Positions 23,036 to 35,300 of a stretch of 64,000 bases of DNA are shown piece by piece. The notes under the pieces were generated by a model. That model saw only the letters and a list, made by a program, of their open reading frames with translations, did not search any database and had not been told where the DNA came from. Where the stretch lies: contig KL647299.1 of the NCBI GenBank assembly GCA_000727475.1, forward strand, positions 1,346,095 to 1,410,094, written 5' to 3'. The DNA comes from Sarcocystis neurona. Its lineage: Eukaryota; Apicomplexa; Conoidasida; Eucoccidiorida; Sarcocystidae. Both the position numbers and the translations under genes were made by a program. Every line of letters begins with the position of its first letter. Position 1 is the stretch's first letter.

Positions 23036-23264
23036 AACAGCGCAGGGCAAAGATCTCTCCTAACTTCTCTTGCAGTCCGCAGGCCGCCGCAAGAGAATCA
23101 CGACAACAGTGTCCTTCAGCGTAGAACTGACTTTTCTTCAGGCTGCTCTTGCGAGACTTTCTTTGGCAACACTTCCTCTCCAACTCACGTGACAGCCACG
23201 CCCGCCGTCCACGTTTTAACTTTTTATCGACAGTCCTGATGAGCCGTCTTGCTGCGACATCCAC
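23036..23264 (-). CDS. Unassigned basic open frame, possible exon
   Basis: Begins at an ATG (MDVAARRLIRTVDKKLKRG) and is Lys/Arg-rich for about 65 residues, without repeat composition. No family recognised. The opposite strand has a strong splice acceptor (CTTCTCTTGCAG at 23082), so the plus strand could equally be the used one. Confidence 0.15.
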
Positions 23265-23307
23265 ACCGCTCCTGAGAGAAGTGTATTACTACTATTAACT
23301 CCCTTTT

Positions 23308-23865
23308 GTGGTCCGCATGCGCCAGACAACGATGCTGCTCTCCGTCGATATTTCTTCTCTACAAGCGACGATAGAAAGGAAACAACGTCCCCTGCGCGAC
23401 AATCTCCCGGTGACGTTCTTTCACTGGGCTCCTGAAAGTCACGCGAAGAGCTGTGCGCATGCAGAACGGTCGCAGCCAGCAGTCACCCAGCAGCAGCTGC
23501 AGCAGCAAGCGTGTGGAGGCTGCTCTACTGATAACACACGAGACTGCTGCGCTGCGGTTGCTGACGCGTTGTCTAAGCAGCCGCGAAGAAGTGAAAAAGA
23601 AGAGGAAGAAGAGAAGCTGTGTCGAGCAGCGCTTGGGCTTGTCGCAGACTGCGCTGCTGCTCTTGTCAAGTTACTGCAGCCGACTGTAAAGCAGCAAGCT
23701 GCTGCGTACGCACGCATGCAGGTGGGGGGTGGGGGATGCAGCCGCACAGCAGCAGGCGCAGCAGCACCAGGAGCAAGCACAGGGGAATTTTTTCTTGTGC
23801 AGACGAAGACGCTCCGTAACGCCAGAGAAAGTCAACTCAAGGAGAAAGAGAGAGCAGACAGCTGA
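23308..23865 (+). CDS. Unassigned frame with a faint resemblance to an importin-beta C-terminus
   Basis: The reading frame contains EEEEEKLCRAALGLVADCAA and LLQPTVKQQAAAYARMQ. A possible short intron follows (CAG/GTGGGG at 23721 to TTTTTTCTTGTGCAG at about 23805), then TKTLRNARESQLKEKERAD and a stop. This resembles the last HEAT repeat and tail of karyopherin beta-1. The rest of that protein of about 850 residues has no room or trace upstream, because SDA1 starts only 1.2 kb away. It is either a relic, a short unrelated gene or coincidence. Confidence 0.2.
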   Translation: MVRMRQTTMLLSVDISSLQATIERKQRPLRDNLPVTFFHWAPESHAKSCAHAERSQPAVTQQQLQQQACGGCSTDNTRDCCAAVADALSKQPRRSEKEEEEEKLCRAALGLVADCAAALVKLLQPTVKQQAAAYARMQVGGGGCSRTAAGAAAPGASTGEFFLVQTKTLRNARESQLKEKERADS

Positions 23866-24468
23866 AGAAGCAGCAGCAGCACACCAGTGAAGCAGCATCA
23901 AGGGGAGAACAGCAGCAACTCAGCGGGCAGCAGCGCCTGCAGCAACACGTCGAGCAACAGCAGCAGCAACACGAGCACCCCCCCCCCCTCCGCTGGCACA
24001 TGGCAGCGTCGATTGTTCACACACTTGGAAGTATCTTCCCGACGTCGCTCTCCTGTATTCTTCTTGTCTCTTGGCCTCCTCTGCTGCTGAGCTTCTCCCG
24101 ACGACTTTGGCCATGACCTACTTATATAGCCGCATCTTCCTAGATTTCTGTCCCTCTCTCTCGCTCGTTTTCTGTGTAGACGTTAAATCTTCACGTGCAG
24201 CTGTTTCTGTCTGTGTAGTCTTAACTGAAGTCTAGAGGAAAACAGGCGTGGAAGCTGGTCTGCTGTTGCCAGTTCTTCGAGTGTACGTACACCGCGTGAA
24301 ACAGGACCGACCCTCTGACGCGGTCATCCCAGCCACTATCACTTCGCGTTCGGCGGCGGTACTCCTCCGTCTGCTCCATTTATGTATATATCTCTCCCCT
24401 TCTCAAGGACGAGCGCAGTTCCACGAGGAATGTTCTCCTGGACCGCTTGTTGTGGAAATTCTGTTTCT

Positions 24469-24888
24469 CTAGCCTGCCCCCGCGGCGAAGCGCGCATGCC
24501 CGTGCCGCCGACTGCGTTCTCCCCGACGGATGGACAGGGCCGCTGCACACACCTGCCCGTAGGTCTGTACATCTAGACACATATGCGTACACTTCTTCTG
24601 CGTGTTGGGAGGAAGAGAAACGAAGAGAACGAGAAAGCGAGAGCCTCCCGCATTTTCGACGTCTTCGTCTGCGGAGAGGAAATCTGCGGCCAGCGACACT
24701 CGCGACGAAACAAGACGCGTTCCGCAGTGGTCCCGAGGCGCGCTTTCTTCTTCTTCTGGGTGTCGGAGCCCGCACGGAGAGGAGAATTTCCGCAGCACGC
24801 ACGGCTCAAGAGCGTTTTTCTTCGTCTTCGAATAAAAAGGAACAGTCGTCGTTGGCATAATTACGACGAGCGCGTTTCTCTCTCGCAC
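24469..24888 (-). CDS. Unassigned open frame, possible exon
   Basis: Non-repetitive frame containing HPEEEESAPRDHCGTRLVSS and SLAADFLSADEDVENAGGSR, with a CAG/GTGTGT donor at about 24560. No family recognised and no confirmed start. Confidence 0.15.
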   Translation of the reverse strand: MRERNALVVIMPTTTVPFYSKTKKNALEPCVLRKFSSPCGLRHPEEEESAPRDHCGTRLVSSRVSLAADFLSADEDVENAGGSRFLVLFVSLPPNTQKKCTHMCLDVQTYGQVCAAALSIRRGERSRRHGHARFAAGAG

Positions 24889-25378
24889 CTACCGCTGCCG
24901 AAAGCGACGTATATACGTGTATGCTCTCTCTAGCCGTAGAGTCGCGTACATACATATATGTGCAGACTTATATAGATGTAAATACTCGGGTGTATGTGAC
25001 GACCGCCTATGTTAGCGGTGCCTCGTTCGAAATTTTTACGTGCAGCTCCTTGACCCGGCTCGACACACATGGAATGCTTCTCTCTTCCCCACAGACCTTT
25101 GTGTTGACTGCTACACGCTGATATATGGATTTGGGCACGAACATATATATTTAACAAGTATAGAAATACACACACATATGTGTATATATATATATCTCAC
25201 TGTGTAACTACCTTACATATATATATACACGTATATATATGTTCGTCGTGTGAAGGGCGCCCAGGTGATATAATTATGTATGTGTATGTTTATATGTATC
25301 TGGTCACTGCGACTGCATGTGGCTATGTGTCTCTGTCTCGCCGGAGAGGCCGTCTCGCTTGCAGCGCCCTTTAAATCT

Positions 25379-25870
25379 TTAGCTGCGGGACTGCAGTAGC
25401 GTCAACAGCAGAGCGAGCAGCAGAACGATGTGAAGCAACGGCAGGGCCGGGAACACGAATGACAGGACCACCAGGAGCAGGAGCAGCAGCAGCAGCGGCA
25501 GCCGCGCAAAACCGCTAGCAGCGGCGCCAGAGTGACCACGTTGGTGTGCGAGAGCAGCAGCAGGCCCTGCACGTTTTCTCGAACGCGTCCGAGTGAAGAG
25601 GCAGTCTCCTGAGCGGAGAAAGCCGCAGCTCACGGTCAACGTCCACCGCACGTGCAGGTGCCATGTGGGGTGTACGTACACCGCGTCTGCGTCTCCGTAG
25701 TGCAGTTTCTGGTCGTCTGCGCGCACTTCAGCGAACACCCTCGTCGCTATTTCTAGGAGTTGCGTGCCACCCGCCAGGGGTACACCGCAGTGCGAGAAAA
25801 CAGCCGCAGTGTTGCTTGCTTGCTTCAGGTGTACGTACACCGCAGCTGCGGTCTTATGTACGTCCAGCAC
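25379..25870 (-). CDS. Unassigned open frame with a hydrophobic C-terminus
   Basis: Reads EVLDVHKTAAAVYVHLKQ, then GDADAVYVHPTWHLHVRWTL, then two Leu/Val-rich stretches of about 20 residues and a stop. The apparent start is a GTG, so any real start lies in another exon. VYVH occurs twice because the palindrome GTGTACGTACAC encodes it. The Leu runs come from CAG on the opposite strand, so the apparent membrane segments may be spurious. Confidence 0.2.
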   Translation of the reverse strand: MLDVHKTAAAVYVHLKQASNTAAVFSHCGVPLAGGTQLLEIATRVFAEVRADDQKLHYGDADAVYVHPTWHLHVRWTLTVSCGFLRSGDCLFTRTRSRKRAGPAAALAHQRGHSGAAASGFARLPLLLLLLLLVVLSFVFPALPLLHIVLLLALLLTLLQSRS

Positions 25871-26171
25871 CTCCCGTGCACGTCTGGGTTGTTATCTATC
25901 TACCGCGGTCTACATGAAATACCTCTCGCATGCATCTATATATACGAGTTGTCTATCTCTTCCCCTACTTGTCCATAGATTGCATATGTACGCTGCTTTG
26001 CATGCCCACGTAGAGAGGAACCGCATGTCTTTCTTCGTCTACTTCTTCCTGTCGGCCGTCCCCCACGCGTCTATTTTCGACATCTACTGACGTTGAAGAA
26101 CTCGTCGCAGCGCTGTTCTTCGAGAAAAAGAGCGAGAGAGAGGAAGCCGAGTGTTGTTCCAGCAGCAAGCG

Positions 26172-26354
26172 ATGGACGCGGAAGAAGTCAACCTGGGGTT
26201 TCTTGCTGCAGCAGCGCCAGAAGAACTGCGAAGATGGAACTTCCCCTCGAAAGTCGGCGGAACCCCTGCCTGGCCCGAGCCGCGCCTCCTCCCGCCGTTG
26301 GACCTTCTCTCCTGCACCAAATGCCAACGCCAGCCTTTCACATTTCTGCTTCAG
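26172..26354 (+). CDS. PDCD2: PDCD2/TSR4 exon 1 (aa 1-61)
   Basis: Encodes MDAEEVNLGFLAAAAPEELR, the FPSKVGG.PAW motif and the first zinc CxxC (SCTKC), ending FTFLLQ at CAG/GTACAG, phase 0. Confidence 0.93.
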
Positions 26355-29300
26355 GTACAGCTGCTGCTCTACTGCGGCTGCTGCTGTACTGCAGCTGCTG
26401 CTCTACTGCTGCTGCTGCTCTACTGCTGCTGCTGCTCTACTGCTGCTGCTGCTCCACTGCTGCTGTTCTGCTGCTGCTGCTGTTCTGCTGCTGCTGCTGT
26501 TCTGCTGCTGCTGCTGTTCTGCTGTCACTGTTGCTGTGCTGTTGTTGCTGTTCTGCTCCTCTGCTGCTGCCGCTCTGCTGCTGTTGCTGCAGTGCGATGC
26601 CGCGCTGTGGTACTGCGGCTGCTGTTGTATCACGGCACTATATCTGAGGTTGAATGTGGACGTAGATGAAGTTTCGTGTGGGTGCTGGCAGTCTAAGAAT
26701 TTCTAGCCATATTCGAAGGAGTCTTGCTACGTAGACTGAAGAAGTTTGTATCTCGAGGCTCAAGGCCAGCTGCCTGTTCCCGTTGACAAGCGCTTCTTGC
26801 CCCTCTTGATTCGCTTTATCGCTGTGTGTGGGGTTGCAGTTTGTGCTTCCTTTCACTGGGCCTCTGGCTGCTCCAGCTGCTGCTCATCTCCTGAACCGCG
26901 TCCAGCTTTGCTGTTGTTTCATCATCGTGTGACCCTGGGCCGCTGCGCCTGCTGCTGCTTCTGTCGCGCTGCCACCATCGCAGCTTCTTCTCCGCACCGC
27001 GCGCAGGCTCTTAGCTGCTGCTGCTGCTGCCGCAGCGTCGGTTGCTGCCCTGCGCCTTGTGTGGGAAGGTGGCTGCTGCGTCTGCTGCTGCGGCGCTGTT
27101 ATTGTTGTACTTCTGCTGCTGCTGCTGGTATCCAGGGCTATTTGCTGCGCGCCAACACTCCCCGTACCCCGCCGCTGCGGCTGGTCCTTGCACGTTCACC
27201 TGCTGCTGTCCTCTCCGCAACCCGCTGCTCCTGCTCTTCCTGTTATCGCAGAATATCGTGCTGCTGCGTCGCAGTTGTCATGCTGCCTCTCCTCTGCTTG
27301 CCCGCGCATCCGCTGCTTCGCAATTGCTACCGCATTTTTTTCCGTCGTCTTCCCCCACTGCAACGTGCTGCTGCTTCCTCAACTGCCGCTGCGCTCTCTC
27401 TGTGTCGCTGTCTCGTGCTGCTGCTGCTGCCGTTAAGTGTCCGCATGCGCTGTCGGCGGAGGAGACGGTGGAGGAGAAGATGGAGGAAGTGAATTTTTTG
27501 CTGCAGCGTGTGCGCGTGCGTCCCGCGCATGCATCAGCAGTTCTACCTCTCGTTCTGCATGTCGCTGCCGAGCCCTTCCGGCTCGGCTGCTGCTAACCGT
27601 CTTTGCTGTTGTGGCCGTCTGCAGCGCCACGACAAAATCTCCATGCGGCTGCTGGTGCTGCTGTCCCTCTGCCGCGCCGCTTCCTGCTGCTGCTCCCTCT
27701 TCGTCCGTACGCGACCCCTGCTGCTGCTGCTACTTTCCTTGAAGGGCCGCTGCCGTCTGTACACTACGCGTACGAGTATGGCCTGCCGCCGCGGCTGGAT
27801 CTCGCCTGCTGCCTGCTTCTACTGCAGCTGCCAGGCTGCTGCTGCTGTGGCGCTCAGTTGCCGCGGCGAGTCCTTCTCGCCTCGACGACTGCAGCTGCGA
27901 CACGTGCCTTGCTGCGACCCACGCCTTGCTGCTCCCCTTCTCTTCACACTGTGTTGCTGCTGCATGCGCTGTGCTGCTGCTGCTGTTGCGAGATAGGCGC
28001 CGATCTGCCGCCACCGCGTCGCTGCTGCAGGACTGCTGCTGCTTGTGTTGATGCAGTGCCCGCGTCGCTGCAGCTGCTGTGCTTCTGGTCCATTGCTGCT
28101 GTCAGTGGCGCTCCTATAGTGGAGAGGTGCTGCTCTGCTGCTCCTCCTGTTGCTGTTATGCGGAGGACTACCACCACTCATGCTCCTAGACGGGTCTTGC
28201 TGCGCTGTGTCGGACAGCAGCCACTTCTGCCGCTGCTCCGCCTTGTTAGGCACCAGGGGCCTGCTGCCTGTGAAGGAAAGGCTACTGTTGCTGCTGCTAC
28301 TTCTCTTCCTTGCTGTTCAGCACTGCTGCTGCTTCTCCACTTCATAGCGTGTCGCTTCTGCTGGCGAACGAGTGTCTCTGTTGCTGCAGTGCTGAACCTG
28401 CGTTTGCCTATTTCTCGTTGTCTGACCCGGTAATGCTGTTGCTCCCTACATACGTATTTATATATATATATATATAAAATATGCATGTATATGTGGATAA
28501 ATGTATTAGATAAGTCTACTTCAGATCTACGCATACGCGTGTATACACATATGGGAAGCTAGAGAGATACACAACTGCTGCCGTTGCTGCGTGGCTGCTG
28601 CTGTGGTTCGTGCTGACAGGTGTACGCACCGGTGGAGGACGCAGGCGCCGCTGCATTCCACCGCTCGCTGCTGCTGTTTGGCTGCATGCGCTGCAGCAGC
28701 AACTTCCTCGTGCTGCGCTGCCAGATGCCGCGGGAGAATCATTTGTTCCCTGCTGCCGCGCCGCTAAGCGACGTCCCGCTTCCTCTTTTCTGGAGCACTT
28801 GGAGGCAAGCTGCTGCTGCTAGTGCTGCTGCTGCAGCAGCAAGAGCAGCGCAGCGCCCAGCAGCGGCAGCGGCATCATCGGCAGCAACGCGTGATGCAGC
28901 AGCAGCCGCAGAACGAGAAGGAGGAGGAGGAGGAAGAGAAGGAGGAGGACCTGCTGACGCTTCCGCGGCGCCACGTGCACCACGAGCAGTAGTAGCAGCA
29001 ACAGCCAAAGGAGACGGAGAAAACGAAGTAGCTACTGCCAGATACGGAAGTGCAAAAGCACGAGGCACAGAGAGCGCAGGAGACACCAGAGACGCCGCAG
29101 CAGCCGCCGCAGTAGACGTAGCAGCGAATGCCTTTTGCCTTTTCAATGAAGATCAGAGCAGCAGCAGCAACAGTAGAGGCAGGGGCAGCAACAGCAGCAG
29201 TGGGGGAAGCAGCAGCAGTCGGGGCAGCAGCAGGACGGGTGGGAGCAGCAGCAGCAACAGAACAAGTCGAAGCGGCGGATTCACGTCTTTGCTAAAAGAT

Positions 29301-32300
29301 TTGCAGTGGCTGCAAGAGCAGGAGCGGCTGCTGCATGGGATCTGCTGCGCTGTCTGCGGGCTGCCCGGAGAAGTTGCACGGGGACTGCAGCAGCAGCAGC
29401 CTGTTGTTGCGTCAGGACGGCAGCAGCAAAGTTCTGCAGCAGGAGACCAAAACAAAGCAGCACTAGCAGCCACAGAGGGAGAAGCAGACACAGGAGCAGC
29501 AAGAAGAAAAGCAGCAGCGCAAGGCGACGCGGACGAGCCACCAACAGCAACGACGCGACCGGAAGAAGCCACGCTCGGAGCAGCAGCAGCAAAACCCGTG
29601 GCCGCAGCAGCGGCAGAAGCAGGAGGAGGCGCAGAGGAGCGGCGGGCGTCTGGGTCAGTGAAGAAAGAGCAGCAGCAGGTGCAGCGCGCAGTCGCCGAAA
29701 TGACTGCTGCAACGTCGCCGTCCCCCACCGACCTCGAGAAGGAGCTGCTGGGGCTGCTGAAGAAAGAGCAGCAGGAGCAGGGGAAGGAGGCACGGCTGCA
29801 GCGGGAGCAGCAACGCAGAGTCGAAAGCTGGCGTGCAGCAGACGAAGAACAGGCAGAAGCAGCAGCAGCAGCACGAGACGAAGAAGACGAAGAGAAGGTG
29901 GTGGACGTAGATGAAGAGGAAGCTCTGGCAGCAGACCTGCAGGAGCGCGTTTCTCGTAAGTTCTCGCTTTTCCCTTCCTTCCGGGCTGCTAACACTAACG
30001 TCCTCGTATGTAGCGGACATATATATATGTATATATATATATGTGTCTACACTTCTCCTGGTGATGCGTATGTGGGGAGCGGGGTGCGTGCGCATGCAGA
30101 CACTCCCTGCTTGCTCGTGTGAAGACGTGCAGACGCACCTGCGCGGATCTGCATATCTCTGTGCGGAGGCCGATAAATCCTGCATATGCTTCTCGTTGAT
30201 TTGTTTGCCTATTAACTGCAAAAAATTATATGTGTGTACGTCAGGGTTGCTTCATAGGCAGCGCCCTCTCCTTTCTGTTGCATGCTCTTCTGCACCACCT
30301 CCTGGTCAGTCGCGCACACATCTATACTTATATCTCTCACTAGCAATAATTTGTGCACTCATTTCCTATATCTACCTACATCTCTTATATTTGTAGATTA
30401 CATTTATACATATATGTATTATATTTACATTGGTATACATATATACGGACATACGTGCATAATACATATATATATATATATATACATATGTCTATCATAT
30501 ATATATATATATGTGTATCATATCTACGGATACATATATATATGTATGTATGTATATTTATATGTATCGTATCTACGTATACATGTACATACGTGTATGT
30601 ACATTACATGTATATATGCATAGTATAATTAGATTTATTGACGTGTACACATAGATATCTATATAGTCATCGATATAGAGTGCAAACAAATATATACGCA
30701 TGTCGATGGGCGCATGTCCAGCTGAGAGAAGGAGAAGACGCACTACCCCCGGCTGCGGCTGCTGCTTTTGCTTTTCCTCTTGCGGTGCAACCACATACAC
30801 ACCCGCTGGGGGTCCTTCCCGCCGAGGATATCTTCGGCAGTTATATTTTTCATCTGTCTGCATATGACCAGGGCCGTTGTGTTGGGATGAATGTCGAAGA
30901 AGCCGAGCGTTGTTGCTTCTTGTCGCATGCAGGACGTCCCGCAAGCGCGCATCAATACGTACGTGCTGGCTTACGGGTGCTGGTGCTGCTGCAGCTGCTG
31001 GAGAATTTCTTCGTGTCTGTGGGTTTCTGCAGTACTATACACACGCATACATTGCATATAAATACATGTGGCCATGACACATACGTGTACATACCAGCAT
31101 ATATATACATATATATATGTGTATATATACGTGCTGATATATAGGTGTATGTACATATATGTGTGTACACCTATAAATAGATGTATGATACACACGTGTA
31201 TACATATACATATGTATATGTATGTTTGTGTACGTGTCAATGTATATGCACCTACGTACATGTGTGTACACCTATAAATTAATATATGGGTGTTTCTGAT
31301 TAATTAGGAATGGCAGGGAGCTTGTCTGCTTGCATGCAAGTGTGTGGAGGTTTTGGTTCTCTGTGAAGTTGCGGCCAATGCAACAACGGCATTCCTACGT
31401 GTCCTGCTGCGCCACTGTTCTCCTGACTGCTGCTGCTGGTGCTGCTGCTACTGCTGCTATCTGCTGCTGCTAGCTGCCGCTCCTCACTGCTACTACGCCC
31501 TACCATTGCTGCTTCTTGCTGCTGCTGCGGCTGCCTGCCACCGATGCTAGGTTCCTTTGCTGCTGCTGCTGCTTCTGCGTCTGCTGCAGTTGGCACAAAG
31601 CACCTGCATCGCCGGTGCCGGATTTTCGTGGAGCAGCAGCCGCCAGATTTATGCTGCACGCTGCCGGAATTTCAACTCGACGTCGAAGAAGAAGAAGAAA
31701 TAGAAGACGAAGAAGAAGACGCAGGAGGTAGTCTATCTGCTGCCTCAAGTCCTGCGTGCTGTGCGGCTGCCGGTCGTGCGGCGGAGACGTCGGCTGCAGC
31801 GGTTTCTCCTCCTGCTGCTGCCGCGACTTCCGCTGCCGCTGCGTCTCCTCCTCCTGCTTCCTCTGCTTTCTCTGCTGCTGCTGCTCTACCTGTTGACAGC
31901 GCTGCAGGTGCATCGGCTGCTGCTGCTGCCGTGAGGGACCGGGCAACTACTGCCGTCCCGAGGGAGGGCAGCGGACCGAGAGCAGCAGCAGCAGCAGCGG
32001 GCGACGGTGAGGGAGGAGAAAAGAAGAAAGTCCTCTCGCAGTCGCAGACAGAAACGGAGGAAGGAGGAGACGCGAAGACAAATAAAGAAGGAAGTACATT
32101 TGTTCATGAACGAGAACTTTATAAGAAATACGTTGAAAGAGAAAAGAACGAGCCCGGTACGAAAGAAGGAGCACCTTGCCGTCTCTTTTTAGTAGCTAGC
32201 TGTATCGAACCTCTCATGGCCGTCTCCGTCTCCCGAAGTCCCCCTGCGTATGATTACATACCTGGACGGATGCATATATATATATGTATGTGTATACGCC

Positions 32301-35300
32301 GATGTTTGTACGGGAAGCAGTGTACATATATATCTTCGCCCCATATATCACCCATACACGTTGCTGCTGCTAGAGTTACCTATATGCGTCTTTCTTGATA
32401 TCTGCGCGCTTCCTTGCGCCGGTACATATTCAGGTGCATGCAGCTGTCTGCTACGCAGGAAGTAGTAGACGAAAATAGACCAAGAAGGTGCAGTACAGCC
32501 GACCTCGCCTCGTCGGTTTCTCCTCTCATCTCTTCTCTGCCTTTCTGCAGTGGCCACCTGTCTTGAACTTATCAAAGTCTTCTCGATTTACAGAAAAACA
32601 CATATACATATACCCATATTATCCATATATGTATGAATACACGTACATATATATACATATATATATATATATATTACTGAGCCTCTCGGACGCTTGTCCA
32701 TCCATCAGCCGAACTATATATATTTATATAGAGAGAGCCTCTCAGATTCTTGTTCACCTACTGAAATATATATATATGTGTATTTGTATACGTATACATA
32801 TGTGTATGGATATATGTACATATGTGTATATACATCATATGTATATATGTGTATACACGTATGTATATATATATGGACGGACGCATGTGCATAAAATATA
32901 TATATGTAGGTGTCTGTTATTGAGGAAGCAGTATACGTAGACGGACGACGACTGCAGCAGAGAGGTCCTCGCCTTTGCAGCTTCTGTTTTCTTATCACTT
33001 TTTGCATGCGGAGAACGTTTTTGGTCTCCATACGAGGATGACGAAGCGCCTCGTCGTCTCTGCGTGGGCGTGTGTGCTTCTCCTTCGCACCCTTCGCTGC
33101 ATGCCGCCGCTGCTGCCGCGGAGAATCTCCGAAGCTTCCGCATGCCGCCCGCGCCCCACGCGCCGACGACCCACCACACGCTAGTGACGAGAAACGTTGT
33201 CTTCGGTTTACTGCTGTCTGCGTCCCCGACGCCCCCCACATTTCTCAGTCTACGTAGTCAAACGTGCACCGGCCATACATGTATACAAATATATATACGT
33301 ATACATACGTGACAAAGGGAGGCATTACACACGTATTTACACATATATATGTATACGTATATGTATAAATCTGGATCCATGTACGTGAATACATGTTCCC
33401 ACGTCTATATGTACATACGAAGAGAAAGAGAAAGCACGAGATATTATACGTGTATACAAGTGTGTCAGTCAGTCAGTATATATCTACGTGTGGGGAGAGA
33501 GAAAGACGGGAAGACAGCTTGGGCGTATATACATATATATATATGTATGAATAGATATATATGTACGTATGTATACATTTGTGTGTATATGTAAAATATG
33601 TGTATACGTATGTATATATATATATATACGTGTATGTGAATACACATTTGTGTGGAGATACCTACGTAGAGGAAGATTATACACGCACGCGTATATATGG
33701 ACATGCATACGTGCACGTAGTAGGACTCGAATCTGGGGAGAGAAGGGAGTGAAAGAGAGTCAGAGACCCAGGGCAAGGAATACAGCATACTTCGTTGTGC
33801 TTACATACACTCTCTATCTGTATATGCATATATATGTATGTATATATATATGTACACATTATGTATGTAAATATATGTGTGTATATGTATGCACATATGT
33901 AGGGGGGCCCGTGAGTATCTGTTGTTCCTTTTTCATATGCAGGTTTTGTCTCTTCCGCACTGAATCCGTATTCGTCCCCGTCTGTCTTTTACCGTGTACC
34001 TATCTACATATATATATATATATACGTATATCTACACGTACATGTATCTCTCTATATATATACGTGTGCTTGCACAAATATTATTTACACACACTATCTG
34101 TGTGTGAGGAGGATGTTGAGTCAAGGAGGCAGCTGACGCTTGTGCGTGGAGCAAATGCAATGGCAGTGCGGCTGCTGCCGCTGCTGCTGCTGCTGTCATT
34201 GCTGCTGTCCCTGCCGCTGCTGTCGTTGTTGCCCGGATGTGGCTGCTGTTGACTGTGTGGGTCCGGCTGCTGCTGCTGCTGCCAGTGCTGTTGCGGCTGC
34301 GCCTCCTGCTGCTGTACGTATCGATGTTACTGGTGCACTCGCTGGTCTGCGGCTGCCGTCGTTTTGGCTGCTGTTGTTGCAGCTGTTGACGCTGGCCCTC
34401 TGCATGCTCCAGTTGCTGTAACGAGTGCTGTATGCATGAACTGTAGCAACGGTTCCGTCCTGCTGCTGCTACACTGCTGCTGCTACACTGCTGCTGCTAC
34501 TACTGCTGCTGCTACTACTGCTGCTGCTACTACTGCTGCTGCTACTACTGCTGCTGCTACTACTGCTGCTGCTACTACTGCTGCTACTACTACTGCTGCT
34601 ACTACTGTTGCTGCTGCTACTACTGTTGCTGCTGCTGCAACTGCTGCTGCTGCTGCAACTGCTGCTGGTGCTGCAGCTGCTGCTTCTGCTGCTAGTGCTC
34701 CTGCTGCTCACCGTGCTGCGGTGGCTGCACCTGCTGCCTCTGCTACTCTCTGTGCTTCTGCGTCGCTCCGCAGCAGCTCGTTCTTTGCTGCTCCTGCTGC
34801 TGCTGGTGACTGTATCTTGCTGCGGTTGGTCCGCATCCATTCATGCCCGCCTCCCGTCTTCCTCCCTGCGTCACTTCTTCGCTTCCGCGCTCGCCGGCTG
34901 CTCTCGACTCTTCTTCTGTCTGTCTAATCCCCTCGTTTCTCATGCATTCCTCGTGGGGTTCTCTGTGTCTCCTTTGTTGGCTGCTTATCTCTTCTCGCTT
35001 CTCTCGCCTTGTTTTGTGTCGTTTTTTTTCTTGCTTTCGTTCTCTGTCTCTTCCCTGTCCATTATCCTCCTCCTCTTCTTCCTTCTCGTCGAGACTTCCC
35101 TTTTCCGGTTGTTTCTGCCTGCTGTTCCTCACTGTCTTCCCCTTTTAAATCTTCCGCCTTCTCCGCATCCCTGGTCCGACTACTTCCGCTCTCTTCTCTC
35201 TGTGTAGGTTTACTTCTTCAGTGCCTCTTTTTCTGTCTCGTGGTCCCTTTCCACTCCTTCTCCTTATCTCTTTATTCTCCTCTCTCATTTGTGTAAGCGG

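Larger units (their letters stand above)
22075..26171. other. Divergent intergenic interval between SDA1 and PDCD2/TSR4
   Basis: SDA1 is transcribed leftward from 22074 and PDCD2/TSR4 rightward from 26172, so both promoters must lie here. Positions 22075-22330 are purine-rich on plus, an SDA1 leader rich in pyrimidines. Positions 22390-22900 are CTG/TGC-rich on plus; 23480-23990 are CAG-rich on plus; 25180-25290 are TA microsatellite. Four unassigned frames are listed separately. Three copies of the palindrome GTGTACGTACAC lie at 24281, 25670 and 25829. Confidence 0.55.

Noticed and set aside
28739..29995. Ser/Ala/Leu-rich frames on minus opposite PDCD2/TSR4 exon 2
   Set aside because: They are complementary-strand shadows of the CAG-rich coding exon.
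30282..30628. Tyr/Ile/His-rich short frames here and in dozens of similar places
   Set aside because: They are translations of TATACATA microsatellites, present on both strands and in several frames at once.
31439..32398. A 319-codon plus frame as a separate gene
   Set aside because: Only 31590-31727 has family character (the PDCD2 LPEF exon); the remainder is intron 3 sequence after a donor.
34364..35207. Ala/Thr-rich and Leu-rich plus frames, and a poly-Ser minus frame
   Set aside because: All are generated by the 15-bp CTGCTGCTGCTACTA array and pyrimidine-rich intron 3 sequence.
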